Shown here: in pieces, positions 18,518 through 28,183 of the stretch | How positions within the stretch are numbered: the stretch's first letter is position 1 | Layout of the letters: every line of letters begins with the position of its first letter | Origin: Mammaliicoccus vitulinus | Lineage (GTDB): Bacteria; Bacillota; Bacilli; Staphylococcales; Staphylococcaceae | Direction: 5' to 3' | Assembly: GCF_029024305.1 (NCBI RefSeq) | Contig: NZ_CP118974.1 | Span: forward strand, 682,001-746,000 | DNA: 64,000 nucleotides | The notes under the pieces: model-generated | What the model was told of the DNA's origin: nothing | The model's input: only the letters and a program-made list of their open reading frames with translations | Database searches by the model: none | Made by a program: the position numbers and the translations under genes

Positions 18518-18845
18518 ATGTTGCTTGTTTAGTAAGACTTGCAACATACAGGCGTTCTATGTTGCTTGTTTGGTAAGTCTTGCAACATACAGGCGTTCTA
18601 TGTTGCTTGTTTAGTAAGTCTTGCAACATAGAGGCGTTCTATGTTGCTTGTTTGGTAAGTCTTGCAACATAGAGGCGTTCTATGTCGCTTGTTTGGTAAG
18701 TCTTGCAACATAGAGGCGTTCTATGTTGCTTGTTTAGTAAGTCTTGCAACATAGAGGCGTTCTATGTCGCTTGTTTAGTAAGTCTTGCAATATACAGGCG
18801 TTCTATGTCGCTTGTTTGATCAGTCTTGCAACATACAGTATGTAC
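18518..18845. repeat. 41-bp tandem repeat array, eight copies
   Basis: Units begin at 18518, 18559, 18600, 18641, 18682, 18723, 18764 and 18805, with no spacers. The last is incomplete, diverging after about 34 bases. Each unit starts ATGTTGCTTGTTT, contains TCTTGCAACATA and ends GGCGTTCT. Copies differ at a few fixed positions (T or C at 5, G or A at 14, C or G near 32). Each carries the internal dyad ATGTTGC...GCAACAT. It lies in the 750-bp non-coding gap between pyrG and the DUF2529 gene. Open frames through it are by-products of the repeat. It is not a CRISPR array because unit length is constant and nothing unique separates units. Confidence 0.95.
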
Positions 18846-18889
18846 TTAAAAGAACAAACAAAAAAATATAAGAAAAATGAATATTACTC

Positions 18890-19089
18890 ACGATTTTGTG
18901 AAGTGCTGACGCCCGGGGGAATAGTATGCGAGAGAGACTACAGGCTCGAACCATACCCCTAGGCAAGCATGCACGAACAAAATCGTAAGATTTTAATATA
19001 AAAATAAACATATCACATTACTTACAAATATCAGTAGTGTGATATGCTTTTTTATTTTGAGTGGACCATGATATTCTTCACAAAATCGT
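18890..19089. repeat. 200-bp intergenic element with 14-bp terminal inverted repeats and a GC-rich fold
   Basis: The ends are ACGATTTTGTGAAG (18890-18903) and its exact complement (19076-19089). A further ACAAAATCGT lies at 18977-18986 and pairs with the left end. Between them is a nested stem: GCC, GGGG, GTATG, CGAG (18911-18932) pairing with CTCG, CATAC, CCCC, GGC (18945-18964), far more GC-rich than the surroundings. No protein is encoded. It may be a dispersed palindromic repeat or a structured small RNA. Confidence 0.7.
19009..19050 (+). terminator. Terminator inside the intergenic element
   Basis: ATATCACATTAC pairs with GTAGTGTGATAT (one wobble) around a 12-base loop and is followed by GCTTTTTT. 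It would end any transcript that begins upstream and crosses the GC-rich fold. Confidence 0.75.
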
Positions 19090-19112
19090 AGATTTATGTC
19101 CCATCTTCTTTT

Positions 19113-19637
19113 TTATGCTTCATTTAAATCTTGAGTCATCTCGTACATTTCAGCAAACATGATATAATATATATAATTTAAAGCCATTATATGTGGGGTA
19201 ATAATTTTACTAAAGTCTGCTGTTGGAACGATTGCTCTTGGTGTTGATAAATCTATATAATGCATTAAGTTTTCGTGTGATTTATGATCTTTGTCTTTAT
19301 TGGCAATCACGACAAAATCAATATCTAAGTCATTCAATTTTTGTATCCAATGATTTAATTCAGCTGTAAAGAACGAACCTACTAATAAGACACGATCTGT
19401 TGAATCAATCGTATGTACTTCGTCTAAATGATCAAGTGTTTTAGAATGTGGTAGACTTTCATTACTTTTTGTCATGAAATCATTAAAGTAGTCGATTTCA
19501 TCAAAAGTTTTTATAAATATGCTACCTTCTCCGTTAGCTGCTTGCATAAGTAATTGTGATGCAATTTCAATTTCTTCTAATTGAGCATCTATTTTACTGA
19601 ATATACCATTCAATTGTGTATTGAAAATTTTAAGCAA
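19113..19637 (-). CDS. DUF2529 family protein (YwjG-like)
   Basis: A 174-residue soluble protein with a SIS-like Rossmann layout: an N-terminal helix, IFIKTFDEIDYF, RVLLVGSFFTAELNHWIQ near residue 82, DIDFVVIANKD, and a helical C-terminus. Matches the YwjG/DUF2529 family that adjoins pyrG in many Firmicutes; the function is unknown. The start is TTG at 19637 with AAGGAG about 9 bases upstream. It diverges from the Spo0F-like receiver. Confidence 0.82.
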   Translation of the reverse strand: MLKIFNTQLNGIFSKIDAQLEEIEIASQLLMQAANGEGSIFIKTFDEIDYFNDFMTKSNESLPHSKTLDHLDEVHTIDSTDRVLLVGSFFTAELNHWIQKLNDLDIDFVVIANKDKDHKSHENLMHYIDLSTPRAIVPTADFSKIITPHIMALNYIYYIMFAEMYEMTQDLNEA

Positions 19638-19697
19638 TTTATATTCTCCTTATATATGTACTTAAATTTATTTTATAGAAAAAGTGGGGTATCTTCA

Positions 19698-20051
19698 ATG
19701 GATGTACTTATTATAGATGATGAAAAGAATATAAGACAATTATTAAAGGAAATATTAGAATTAAATAATTTTAAAGTGGATACTGCCAAAAATGGTCGTG
19801 AAGGCATTGATTTATTTAAAGAGCATACTTATAAATTGGTATTTATAGATAAAAGAATGCCGGGAATTTCTGGAGAAGAAGTGTTTTCAGAAATTAGAAA
19901 GACGAATAAAATGATACCTGTATATATCATTTCTGCTTTTCAATCAACGACAGAGCTAGAAATCTTAAAAGAAGCAAATATTACAGGTGTGCTAATGAAG
20001 CCGTTTACAATTGAAGAAGTTATGAAAATTGTAAGAAAACATTTAGGATAG
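19698..20051 (+). CDS. Stand-alone response regulator receiver (Spo0F-like)
   Basis: A 117-residue single receiver domain without an output domain. Acidic pocket D7/D8, phospho-acceptor D51 in FIDKRMPG, S79 at the conserved Thr/Ser position, and K101 in LMKPF are all present, so phosphorylation should be possible. In B. subtilis spo0F occupies exactly this place between ywjG and fbaA. Staphylococci and relatives do not sporulate, so this is either a retained and repurposed relay protein or a relic. No histidine kinase is nearby. The ATG at 19698 has AAGTGGGG upstream; a longer open frame to 19581 would overlap the divergent gene and is rejected. Confidence 0.9.
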   Translation: MDVLIIDDEKNIRQLLKEILELNNFKVDTAKNGREGIDLFKEHTYKLVFIDKRMPGISGEEVFSEIRKTNKMIPVYIISAFQSTTELEILKEANITGVLMKPFTIEEVMKIVRKHLG

Positions 20052-20137
20052 GGCTTTCAAAAGGTGCATATGTTCATAAAGTTTGATATAATTACTTTTG
20101 TAAATAATACGTGCCTTGCACATTAGGAGGAAACTCA

Positions 20138-20995
20138 ATGCCTTTAGTTTCAATGAAAGAAATGTTAATTAAAGCAAAAGAAAACGGTTATGCTGTTGGA
20201 CAATACAACATCAATAACTTAGAATTCGCACAAGCAATTCTTCAAGCTTCACAAGAAGAAAATGCACCAGTTATTTTAGGTGTATCTGAAGGAGCTGGCC
20301 GTTACATCGGTGGTTTCAAAACTGTTGTTAAAATCGTTGAAGGATTAATTGAAGATTATAACGTTACAATTCCAGTTGCAATTCACCTTGACCATGGTTC
20401 AAGTTTCGAAAAATGTAAAGAAGCAATTGATGCTGGATTCACTTCAGTAATGATCGATGCTTCTCATCATTCATTCGAAGAAAACATCGAAATTACTTCT
20501 AAAGTAGTTGAATATGCTCATGCTAACGGTGTTTCTGTTGAAGCAGAATTAGGAACTGTTGGTGGACAAGAAGATGACGTTGTTGCAGAAGGCGTTATCT
20601 ATGCTGACCCTAAAGAATGTCAAGAACTAGTTGAAAGAACTGGTATTGATACTTTAGCACCTGCATTAGGTTCAGTTCACGGACCTTACAAAGGTGAACC
20701 AAACTTAGGTTTCAAAGAAATGGAAGAAATCGGTGCTTCAACTGGTGTACCATTAGTATTACACGGTGGTACTGGTATCCCAACACACGATATCAAAAAA
20801 GCAATCACTTTCGGTACAGCTAAAATCAACGTTAACACTGAAAACCAAATTTCATCTGTTAAAGCCGTTCGTGAAGTATTAAATAACGACAGCGAAGTTT
20901 ACGATCCACGTAAATATTTAGGACCTGCTCGTGAAGCAATTAAAGCTACAGTTAAAGGTAAAATCCAAGAATTTGGTACTTCTAACCAAGCTTAA
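20138..20995 (+). CDS. fba: Class II fructose-1,6-bisphosphate aldolase
   Basis: Glycolytic and gluconeogenic zinc aldolase cleaving fructose-1,6-bisphosphate to DHAP and glyceraldehyde-3-phosphate. 285 residues. Zinc ligands and catalytic residues appear in HLDHGSSFE (about residue 83), [32 protein letters not shown] and KINVNTE. The ATG at 20138 follows a strong AGGAGG and is chosen over an in-frame start at 20111. The codon use is that of a highly expressed gene. Confidence 0.98.
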   Translation: MPLVSMKEMLIKAKENGYAVGQYNINNLEFAQAILQASQEENAPVILGVSEGAGRYIGGFKTVVKIVEGLIEDYNVTIPVAIHLDHGSSFEKCKEAIDAGFTSVMIDASHHSFEENIEITSKVVEYAHANGVSVEAELGTVGGQEDDVVAEGVIYADPKECQELVERTGIDTLAPALGSVHGPYKGEPNLGFKEMEEIGASTGVPLVLHGGTGIPTHDIKKAITFGTAKINVNTENQISSVKAVREVLNNDSEVYDPRKYLGPAREAIKATVKGKIQEFGTSNQA

Positions 20996-21026
20996 TTAAA
21001 ATAAGTTCTTTTTATAGAAATATTTT

Positions 21027-21064
21027 AAACTACTCTAAGTCATTGACTTGGAGTAGTTTTTTTA
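21027..21064 (+). terminator. fba terminator
   Basis: AACTACTC-AAGTCA pairs with TGACTT-GAGTAGTT and is followed by seven T. Confidence 0.92.
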
Positions 21065-21275
21065 TTGATAAAAGTAGAACAACATTCTCTTTTATCAATA
21101 ATTTTTTCTCAAAAAATCTTTGTTTATAAAATCAATTTTTAATTATTTAAGATGTTACTATTTACTTTTTATGTTTTTGCGTTTATGTTATTGAATAGTA
21201 TATAATGGAAATAATTATCTATTCATGTTGAGAGAGTATGCATTCTCTAAGACGATGAAGTAAAGGAGTAAACAT

Positions 21276-22532
21276 ATGTCTCAAGAAGTTATAAAAATAA
21301 AAGGCGGCAATAAGTTAAACGGTAAAGTGCAAATAAGTGGGGCTAAAAATAGTGCAGTCGCATTAATTCCAGCTACTTTAATGGCAAATGATGTTGTAAC
21401 TTTAGATGGTCTTCCTGATATTTCTGATGTAAAAACATTAATGAGCCTGCTAGGCGATTTAAATATAAAGACAGACTTAAATGGTGATCAACTTGTAGTG
21501 GACTCTAGTAATGCGGTTAATTTACCACTAGCTAATAATAAAGTTCAATCTTTAAGAGCTTCTTATTATATGATGGGTGCTATGTTAGGACGATTCAAAA
21601 AATGTGTGATTGGGTTACCTGGTGGTTGCCCGTTAGGTCCTAGACCAATAGATCAACATATAAAAGGCTTTGAAGCATTAGGTGCAAAAGTGACAAATGA
21701 ACAAGGTGCAATGTATTTAATTGCTGAAGAATTAGTTGGAGCAAAAATCTTCATGGATGTTGTAAGTGTTGGTGCTACAATTAATATTATGTTAGCTGCC
21801 TCACTAGCTAAAGGTAAAACAGTAATCGAAAATGCTGCTAAAGAACCTGAGATAGTGGACGTTGCTACACTTTTAAATAATATGGGTGCTAAAATTAGAG
21901 GCGCAGGTACGGATACGTTGAAAATTGAAGGTGTAGAATCATTACATGGTACTAAACATACAATCATACCTGATAGAATCGAAGCAGGTACGTATATGTG
22001 TGCAGCAGCAGCCATGGGTGAAGAAGTGTATATTGAGAATATTATTCCATTACATTTAGAACCGTTAATTGCTAAATTAAAAGAAATGGGTACGGATATA
22101 GATTTAGGTGAAGACTCTATTATAATTAGAGGTAAAGATGAGTATAAACCAGTAGATATTCAAACATCAGTTTACCCTGGTTTTGCGACTGATTTACAAC
22201 AGCCGTTTACACCATTATTATTAAAAGCTAATGGTCAAAGTAAAATAACAGAAACAATATACCCAGCTAGATTTAAGCATGTTGATGAGCTTAAAAGAAT
22301 GGGTGCTAAAGTGAATTTAGAAAATGGAACAGCTATTTATTATCCTTCAGAATTAACAGGCGCAAGTGTAGCAGCAAGTGATTTAAGAGCGGGTGCTTCA
22401 CTTCTAATCGCAGGTTTAATTTCTGAAGGTGTCACAACAGTTTATAATGTAAACCATATATATAGAGGATACAGTGGTATTGTAGACAAATTAAAAGCAT
22501 TAGGTGCAGACATTTGGACCGAAACTGTATAA
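21276..22532 (+). CDS. murZ: UDP-N-acetylglucosamine 1-carboxyvinyltransferase, MurZ paralogue
   Basis: Adds enolpyruvate from PEP to UDP-GlcNAc, the first committed step of peptidoglycan synthesis and the fosfomycin target. 418 residues, EPSP-synthase fold. The catalytic cysteine lies in [15 protein letters not shown] (about residue 118); N-terminal [14 protein letters not shown] and C-terminal [13 protein letters not shown] segments are conserved. Position downstream of fba marks it as the MurZ (MurA2) copy; the second copy is at 42132-43427. AAAGGAG precedes the ATG. Confidence 0.96.
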   Translation: MSQEVIKIKGGNKLNGKVQISGAKNSAVALIPATLMANDVVTLDGLPDISDVKTLMSLLGDLNIKTDLNGDQLVVDSSNAVNLPLANNKVQSLRASYYMMGAMLGRFKKCVIGLPGGCPLGPRPIDQHIKGFEALGAKVTNEQGAMYLIAEELVGAKIFMDVVSVGATINIMLAASLAKGKTVIENAAKEPEIVDVATLLNNMGAKIRGAGTDTLKIEGVESLHGTKHTIIPDRIEAGTYMCAAAAMGEEVYIENIIPLHLEPLIAKLKEMGTDIDLGEDSIIIRGKDEYKPVDIQTSVYPGFATDLQQPFTPLLLKANGQSKITETIYPARFKHVDELKRMGAKVNLENGTAIYYPSELTGASVAASDLRAGASLLIAGLISEGVTTVYNVNHIYRGYSGIVDKLKALGADIWTETV

Positions 22533-22544
22533 TGAGTATAAAAT

Positions 22545-22574
22545 GTATACTTTGTATACTAAGTGTAGTATAAT
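22545..22574 (+). promoter_or_regulatory. qsrR promoter with QsrR-type operator
   Basis: GTATACTTTGTATAC (22545-22559) fits the operator reported for the S. aureus quinone-sensing repressor QsrR, GTATA-N5-TATAC, exactly. It covers the -35 region of a promoter whose -10 is TATAAT (22569-22574), 31 bp before the start codon, consistent with autorepression. Confidence 0.75.
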
Positions 22575-22604
22575 TGCAATATAGAAGTTAAAGAGGTGAG
22601 TAAC

Positions 22605-22934
22605 ATGGAAGTTTGTCCTTATTTAGAGGAAACATTTAAAGTAATAGGACGCAGTTGGAATGGTTTAATACTCAATTATTTATCACGTTGTGATGAACGT
22701 TCTGCTCATTTTTCTGATATGAAAAGAGATCTTAAACGTATTACACCTAGAGCATTATCACTTAAATTAACTGAATTAAGTGATTGGGAATTAGTTGAAA
22801 AGAAAGTTGTTACAACAACGCCTCTATCTGTTGAATATCATCTAACTAATAAAGGTTATGAGTTAGCACAAGCTCTTGTACCATTGGAAGAATGGGCACA
22901 GCGTAATGTGCAATTAGAAGAAAACCATTCTTAA
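22605..22934 (+). CDS. qsrR: HxlR/MarR-like redox and quinone-sensing repressor
   Basis: A 109-residue winged-helix HxlR regulator starting MEVCPYLEETFKVIGRSW. The N-terminal cysteine (C4 here) is the quinone-reactive residue in the QsrR/YodB group, and a second cysteine follows in LSRCDER. The recognition-helix region is ITPRALSLKL and the wing VEYHLTNKG. The ATG at 22605 is chosen over the GTG at 22596 because AAGAGGTG is spaced correctly only for the ATG. Sequence memory and an exact operator upstream support QsrR. It lies between murZ and an aldehyde dehydrogenase, as in S. aureus. Confidence 0.85.
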   Translation: MEVCPYLEETFKVIGRSWNGLILNYLSRCDERSAHFSDMKRDLKRITPRALSLKLTELSDWELVEKKVVTTTPLSVEYHLTNKGYELAQALVPLEEWAQRNVQLEENHS

Positions 22935-22960
22935 TAGAAATTAAGATATGTAAAAATAAA

Positions 22961-23009
22961 AAAATCCCATTAGCGAAGTAAAGAAGACTTTCGCTGATGG
23001 GATTTTTTA
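22961..23009. terminator. qsrR terminator
   Basis: ATCCCATTAGCGAA and its near-complement TTCGCTGATGGGAT form the stem, flanked by an A-run on the left and a T-run on the right. Confidence 0.9.
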
Positions 23010-23114
23010 TTAATGTTTTTAAGAAATTCTCAATTTATAAACACATCATTTTTATTAAGTGCATGATTCGTACTATAATATTCAATGAATCGAATATAAA
23101 GGAGTAGATAATTG

Positions 23115-24542
23115 ATGAGACAAGATATCAAACAATATATTAATGGTGAATGGGTAAGTAGCCATAGCGGACAAACACTTGATGTAATCAATCCGGCAAC
23201 AGAAGAAGTAATGGGACAAATAGCTGCAGGTAATAAACAAGATGTTGATGATGCAGTTGCAGCAGCTAAAAAAGTGTATGTAGAGTTCAGAAATACTTCT
23301 TTAGAAGATAGAAAAGCTTTATTAGAAAGAATTGCAGACGAATATGAAAATAGAAAAGACGATTTAATTGATGTTATGACAGATGAATTAGGTTCTCCAA
23401 TTGAAAAATCTGAATCAGTTCACTATCAAATGGGATTAAATCATTTTAGAGAAGCAAGCAAAGCAATCGACTCAATCGCATTTGAAGAACGTCGCGGTGA
23501 CGATTTAGTTGTTAAAGAAGCAATTGGTGTTTCAGGTTTAGTAACACCTTGGAACTTCCCAACTAACCAGACTTCATTAAAATTAGCTGGTGCTTTCGCT
23601 TCTGGTTCACCAGTAGTGTTAAAACCTTCTGAAGAAACACCATTTGCAGCAATCATTTTAACAGAAATATTTGAAAAAGCTGGCGTACCTAAAGGTGTAT
23701 TTAACTTAGTAAATGGTGATGGACAAAGTGTTGGTGATCCATTAAGTTCTCATCCAGATGTTCGCATGATGTCATTTACAGGTTCTGGCCCAACTGGTAG
23801 AAGAATTATGGAAAACTCAGCTAAAGATTTCAAAAAAGTTTCATTAGAACTAGGTGGTAAATCACCATTAGTAGTCTTAGATGATGTTGATATTGAGAAA
23901 GCTGCTAAAGGCGCAGTTGCTAAATTTGTACAAAATACAGGTCAAGTATGTACGGCAGCAACGCGTACATTAGTTCCAGAGAGTATTAAAGATGAATTTA
24001 TTGCAGCAGCTAAAAAAGCAATGGAAAATGTTAAAGTTGGTAATCCTAGAGAAGAAGGTCAAGACGCTGGCCCAGTAGTATCTAAAAAACAATTCGATAC
24101 TGTTCAAAGCTATATCCAAAAAGGTATTGATGAAGGCGCAACATTATTACATGGTGGTGTTGGTAAACCTGAAGGAATCGAAAAAGGTTACTTTGTTAAA
24201 CCGACATTATTTACAGATGTTACAAATGATATGACAATTGCTCAAGAAGAAATATTTGGTCCAGTAGGTACAATCATCACTTATAAAGATATTGATGAAG
24301 CAATCGAAATTGCAAATGATACAATTTACGGATTAGCTGCTTACGTTTACGGAAATGACAAAGAAACAGTGAAAAAAGTAGCGAGATCATTAGAAGCAGG
24401 TACTGTTGAAATCAATGATGCAGGAAGAAAACCAAATTTACCATTCGGTGGTTATAAACAATCAGGTATTGGTAGAGAATGGGGAGATTATGGAATTGAA
24501 GAATTCCTTGAAGTAAAAGCAATCCCTGGTTATTTCAAATAA
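23115..24542 (+). CDS. NAD(P)-dependent aldehyde dehydrogenase
   Basis: A 475-residue ALDH superfamily enzyme that oxidises aldehydes to acids. Cofactor segment [22 protein letters not shown] near residue 220, catalytic glutamate in [11 protein letters not shown], nucleophile cysteine in [11 protein letters not shown] (about residue 280), and EEIFGPVG near residue 378. The ATG at 23115 is preferred to the overlapping TTG at 23112. Natural substrate unknown. Its position beside qsrR suggests a role in reactive-electrophile detoxification, but it has no visible QsrR box of its own. Confidence 0.93.
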   Translation: MRQDIKQYINGEWVSSHSGQTLDVINPATEEVMGQIAAGNKQDVDDAVAAAKKVYVEFRNTSLEDRKALLERIADEYENRKDDLIDVMTDELGSPIEKSESVHYQMGLNHFREASKAIDSIAFEERRGDDLVVKEAIGVSGLVTPWNFPTNQTSLKLAGAFASGSPVVLKPSEETPFAAIILTEIFEKAGVPKGVFNLVNGDGQSVGDPLSSHPDVRMMSFTGSGPTGRRIMENSAKDFKKVSLELGGKSPLVVLDDVDIEKAAKGAVAKFVQNTGQVCTAATRTLVPESIKDEFIAAAKKAMENVKVGNPREEGQDAGPVVSKKQFDTVQSYIQKGIDEGATLLHGGVGKPEGIEKGYFVKPTLFTDVTNDMTIAQEEIFGPVGTIITYKDIDEAIEIANDTIYGLAAYVYGNDKETVKKVARSLEAGTVEINDAGRKPNLPFGGYKQSGIGREWGDYGIEEFLEVKAIPGYFK

Positions 24543-24556
24543 ATATTAAATGTTTT

Positions 24557-24595
24557 AAATCCGTTTTAAAGCGAAAGCTTTAGAACGGATTTTAT
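24557..24595. terminator. Aldehyde dehydrogenase terminator
   Basis: AAATCCGTTTTAAAGC pairs with GCTTTAGAACGGATTT around a GAAA tetraloop, followed by T-rich sequence. Confidence 0.9.
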
Positions 24596-24716
24596 TTGTT
24601 TATATCTATAAACATATTTTGTCATCATCATAAAAAAATGCTATAGTTTAAAGGCAGATTATAAATCTGGTATTACAATAAATGAATTAGATTTTTAAGA
24701 AATGGGTGTCATAAAA

Positions 24717-26033
24717 ATGGCTGAAAGAGTTAGAACAAGTCCTCAGTATGAATCGTTTCACGAATTATACAAGAACTATACAACTAAAGAATTAACAACT
24801 AAGGCAAAAGAGCTTAGAATAACAAACTATAGTAAATTAAATAAAAAAGAACTAGTCTTAGCAATTATGGAAGCTCAAATGGAGAAAGACGGTAATTACT
24901 ATATGGAGGGTATCTTAGATGATATTCAGCCAGATGGGTATGGTTTTCTTCGTACTGTAAATTATTCTAAAGGCGAAAAAGATATTTATATATCTGCTAG
25001 TCAAATTAGAAGGTTTGAGATTAAAAAAGGTGACAAAGTAACGGGTAAAGTTAGAAAACCTAAAGAAAACGAAAAATATTACGGATTACTGCAAGTTGAT
25101 TTTGTAAACGATCAAAATGCAGAAGAAGTAAAGAAAAGACCACACTTTCAAGCATTAACTCCTCTCTACCCACAAGAACGTATCCGATTAGAAACGACAG
25201 ATGAGAAGCATTCAACAAGAATAATGGATTTAATTACACCTATAGGTCTTGGTCAACGTGGAATGATTGTTGCGCCTCCGAAAGCTGGTAAAACATCATT
25301 GCTTAAAGAAATTGCAAATGCTATTGCGATTAATCAACCTAAAGCGAAATTATTTGTATTATTAATAGGAGAACGTCCAGAAGAAGTAACAGATATTGAA
25401 CGTTCTGTTGAACAAGCTGAAGTTGTTAACTCTACTTTTGATGAGCCACCTGAACACCACGTAAAGGTTGCAGAATTGTTATTAGAAAGAGCGAAACGTT
25501 TAGTTGAAATTGGTGAGGATGTTATTATTTTGATGGACTCACTTACAAGGCTTGCTAGAGCTTATAATCTAGTAGTGCCACCTAGTGGTAGAACATTATC
25601 AGGTGGTTTGGACCCAGCATCACTTCATAGACCTAAACATTTCTTTGGCGCGGCGAGAAACATTGAAGCTGGTGGTAGCTTAACGATTTTAGCGACAGCT
25701 TTAGTTGAGACAGGATCACGTATGGATGACATGATTTATGAAGAGTTCAAAGGTACAGGTAATATGGAACTTCATTTAGATCGTAAATTATCTGAAAAGA
25801 GAGTGTTCCCAGCAATTGATATTAGAAGAAGTTCTACTCGTAAAGAAGAATTGTTACTAGAGAAGAAAGAACTTGAAATGATTTGGCAGTTACGTAATTT
25901 ATTTACTGATCAAAATGATTTTTCTGAAAGGTTTATTAGAAAGTTAAAACGCACTAAGTCTAACGCCGAATTTTTCGAAGTTTTGAGAAAAGCAATGGTT
26001 GAAAGTGCTAAAACAGGTAAACCGATTATATAA
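24717..26033 (+). CDS. rho: Transcription termination factor Rho
   Basis: Hexameric RNA-dependent ATPase terminating transcription. 438 residues, the same as S. aureus Rho. The N-terminal helical domain is followed by the cold-shock RNA-binding domain ([20 protein letters not shown], about residue 70) and the ATPase domain: Walker [13 protein letters not shown] near residue 182, Walker [17 protein letters not shown] near residue 264, and the Q-loop [14 protein letters not shown]. The ATG at 24717 ([14 protein letters not shown]) is chosen over the ATG at 24702 by length, similarity and the spaced GGGTG. Confidence 0.97.
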   Translation: MAERVRTSPQYESFHELYKNYTTKELTTKAKELRITNYSKLNKKELVLAIMEAQMEKDGNYYMEGILDDIQPDGYGFLRTVNYSKGEKDIYISASQIRRFEIKKGDKVTGKVRKPKENEKYYGLLQVDFVNDQNAEEVKKRPHFQALTPLYPQERIRLETTDEKHSTRIMDLITPIGLGQRGMIVAPPKAGKTSLLKEIANAIAINQPKAKLFVLLIGERPEEVTDIERSVEQAEVVNSTFDEPPEHHVKVAELLLERAKRLVEIGEDVIILMDSLTRLARAYNLVVPPSGRTLSGGLDPASLHRPKHFFGAARNIEAGGSLTILATALVETGSRMDDMIYEEFKGTGNMELHLDRKLSEKRVFPAIDIRRSSTRKEELLLEKKELEMIWQLRNLFTDQNDFSERFIRKLKRTKSNAEFFEVLRKAMVESAKTGKPII

Positions 26034-26102
26034 TTTAAGGTTGCATTTTAATTCTTCAACATATATAATATGTAAGTATTGAGTGAATAAGTCACAAATA
26101 AA

Positions 26103-26124
26103 CTCTGTTCCAGATGGTTCAGGG
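26103..26124 (+). promoter_or_regulatory. Possible ribosomal-protein leader hairpin before rpmE2
   Basis: CTG-TT-CC-AGAT-GG-TT-CAG forms a small symmetrical stem 20 bases before the rpmE2 start. Leaders for L31 are known in Firmicutes, but I cannot confirm a match to that motif. Confidence 0.25.
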
Positions 26125-26141
26125 CAAAGGAGCTGAAAATA

Positions 26142-26396
26142 ATGAAACAAGGAATTCATCCAGAGTATAATAAAGTTATCTTTTTAGATACAACTACAGA
26201 CTTCAAATTCTTAAGTGGTTCAACACGTAGTTCTAACGAAACTATGGAATGGGAAGATGGTAACGAATACCCAGTTATCCGTTTAGATATCTCTTCAGAT
26301 TCACATCCATTCTATACAGGACGTCAAAAGTTCGCATCTGCGGATGGTCGTGTAGAACGCTTCAACAAAAAATTTGGTTTAAAATCAGAAAACTAA
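26142..26396 (+). CDS. rpmE2: Ribosomal protein bL31, type B (zinc-independent)
   Basis: An 84-residue 50S subunit protein. It starts [16 protein letters not shown] and has [20 protein letters not shown] at the end. No CxxC zinc motif is present, so it is the C-minus paralogue that does not store zinc. AAAGGAG precedes the ATG. It lies between rho and tdk, as in staphylococci. Confidence 0.96.
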   Translation: MKQGIHPEYNKVIFLDTTTDFKFLSGSTRSSNETMEWEDGNEYPVIRLDISSDSHPFYTGRQKFASADGRVERFNKKFGLKSEN

Positions 26397-26410
26397 ATAT
26401 GAAGCCAATC

Positions 26411-26442
26411 AAGCATCCTTTTTTAAAGGGTGCTTTTTTTTG
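26411..26442 (+). terminator. rpmE2 terminator
   Basis: AAGCATCCTTT pairs with AAAGGGTGCTT, followed by a T-run. Confidence 0.88.
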
Positions 26443-26514
26443 TAATAATTAATAAATATGTAAAAAGAATATGATATAATTAAGCGATTATGTTGGAAAA
26501 GGTGGATAAGTAAT

Positions 26515-27114
26515 ATGTACGAAAATTACCATTCCGGATGGATAGAATGTATTTGCGGAAGTATGTTTAGTGGTAAGTCAGAAGAGCTTATAAGACGTCT
26601 AAGAAGAGGTTTATATGCTAAACAAAATGTGAAAGTATTTAAGCCATCTATCGATAATCGCTATAGTGAAGAAGCTGTAGTATCTCATAATGGCAATCAA
26701 CTAGATGCAATAAGTATTGAACACTCAAGCGAAATCTTACATCAAGACTTGCAAGGCATAGATATAATTGGTATTGATGAAGTTCAATTTTTCGATAACG
26801 AAGTCGTTGAAGTGGCTCAAAAATTAGCAGAAGAAGGTTACCGTGTAGTAGTTGCAGGTTTAGATATGGACTTTAAAGGCGTACCATTTGAGCCAATGCC
26901 AGAAATGATGGCAGTTGCTGAAATCGTTACAAAATTACAAGCTGTTTGTGCAGTATGTGGCTCACCATCGAGTAGAACACAAAGGCTAATCAACGGTGAA
27001 CCTGCCCACATTGAAGATCCGATTATATTAGTCGGAGCAGATGAAAGTTATGAACCAAGATGTAGAGATCATCATATAATAAGAACTGAAACAAGGAGTG
27101 ATATAAATGTTTGA
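26515..27114 (+). CDS. tdk: Thymidine kinase
   Basis: Phosphorylates thymidine with ATP in the salvage pathway. 199 residues, type II TK. P-loop [14 protein letters not shown] at about residue 11, Walker B region [10 protein letters not shown] near residue 84 with the catalytic glutamate, and a zinc finger from VCAVCG (about residue 145) and CRDHH near the C-terminus. The stop overlaps prfA by 8 bp. Confidence 0.97.
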   Translation: MYENYHSGWIECICGSMFSGKSEELIRRLRRGLYAKQNVKVFKPSIDNRYSEEAVVSHNGNQLDAISIEHSSEILHQDLQGIDIIGIDEVQFFDNEVVEVAQKLAEEGYRVVVAGLDMDFKGVPFEPMPEMMAVAEIVTKLQAVCAVCGSPSSRTQRLINGEPAHIEDPIILVGADESYEPRCRDHHIIRTETRSDINV

Positions 27115-28183
27115 TCAATTAGATATTGTTGAAAATAGATATGAACAGTTAAATGAAATGTTAAGCGATCCAGATGTAGTGTCAGATACTGATAAATTGA
27201 GAAAGTATTCAAAAGAGCAATCTGATTTACAACAAACGGTCGAGGTATATAGAACTTATAAATCTGTAAAAGGTGATATAGAAGACGCGAAATTAATGCT
27301 TGATGAAACTACAGATAAAGAAGAACAAGATATGTTAAAAGAAGAAATTAATAGTTTAACTAAGCGTGTTCCTGAGCTCGAATCAGAAATGAAGCTATTG
27401 TTGATACCAAAAGATCCTAACGACGGTAAAAACGTTATTATGGAAATTCGTGGTGCTGCAGGTGGAGATGAAGCGGCGATATTTGCAGGCGACTTATTTA
27501 GAATGTATTCTAGATTTGCTGAAGCGAATGGATATAAAATTGACGTTGTCGAAGAAAATATAAGTGACCATGGTGGATATAAAGAAGTGAGTTTTTCTAT
27601 TCAAGGTAATGGTGCTTTCAGTAAACTTAAATATGAAAATGGTGCGCACCGTGTTCAACGTGTACCAGAAACTGAATCGGGTGGTAGAATCCATACATCA
27701 ACTGCAACAGTTGCGGTGCTACCTGAAGCAGAAGATGTTGAAATCGATATTAGAGCAGAAGATTTAAAAATTGAAACGTATCGTTCTAGTGGCTCAGGTG
27801 GACAGCATGTTAATACAACGGATTCAGCCGTACGTATTACACATGTACCAACAGGAATAGTTGCGACTTCATCAGAAAAATCACAAATTAAAAACCGTGA
27901 AAAAGCTTTTAAAGTATTAAAAGCTAGAGTATACGACATGATGGTTAGAGAAGAAAATGCTAAATATGCTGAGAAGAGAAAATCAGCTGTAGGTACTGGT
28001 GACCGTTCTGAGAGAATAAGAACATATAATTATCCTCAAAACAGAGTGACTGACCACCGTATCGGTTTAACTTTGCAAAAATTAGATCAAATAATGGAAG
28101 GCAAAGTTGACGAAATTATAGATGCATTAACAATGCATGAACAAACAGAAAAATTGGAAGAACTTAATAATGGACAATTATAA
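27107..28183 (+). CDS. prfA: Peptide chain release factor 1
   Basis: Recognises UAA and UAG stop codons and triggers peptide release. 358 residues: an N-terminal coiled domain, then the codon-recognition and peptidyl-hydrolysis domains. The GGQ motif is in [17 protein letters not shown] at about residue 230, and the upstream [20 protein letters not shown] is typical. It overlaps tdk by 8 bp and is overlapped by prmC, whose product methylates the GGQ glutamine. Confidence 0.98.
   Translation: MFDQLDIVENRYEQLNEMLSDPDVVSDTDKLRKYSKEQSDLQQTVEVYRTYKSVKGDIEDAKLMLDETTDKEEQDMLKEEINSLTKRVPELESEMKLLLIPKDPNDGKNVIMEIRGAAGGDEAAIFAGDLFRMYSRFAEANGYKIDVVEENISDHGGYKEVSFSIQGNGAFSKLKYENGAHRVQRVPETESGGRIHTSTATVAVLPEAEDVEIDIRAEDLKIETYRSSGSGGQHVNTTDSAVRITHVPTGIVATSSEKSQIKNREKAFKVLKARVYDMMVREENAKYAEKRKSAVGTGDRSERIRTYNYPQNRVTDHRIGLTLQKLDQIMEGKVDEIIDALTMHEQTEKLEELNNGQL

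Noticed and set aside
18518-18845. CRISPR array
   Set aside because: Units are strictly contiguous with constant 41-bp period and no unique spacers, and no cas genes are present.
18744-18962. Open frame across the tandem repeat and structured element
   Set aside because: Composition follows the 41-bp repeat, there is no ribosome-binding site, and the frame crosses the GC-rich stem; a by-product of the repeat.
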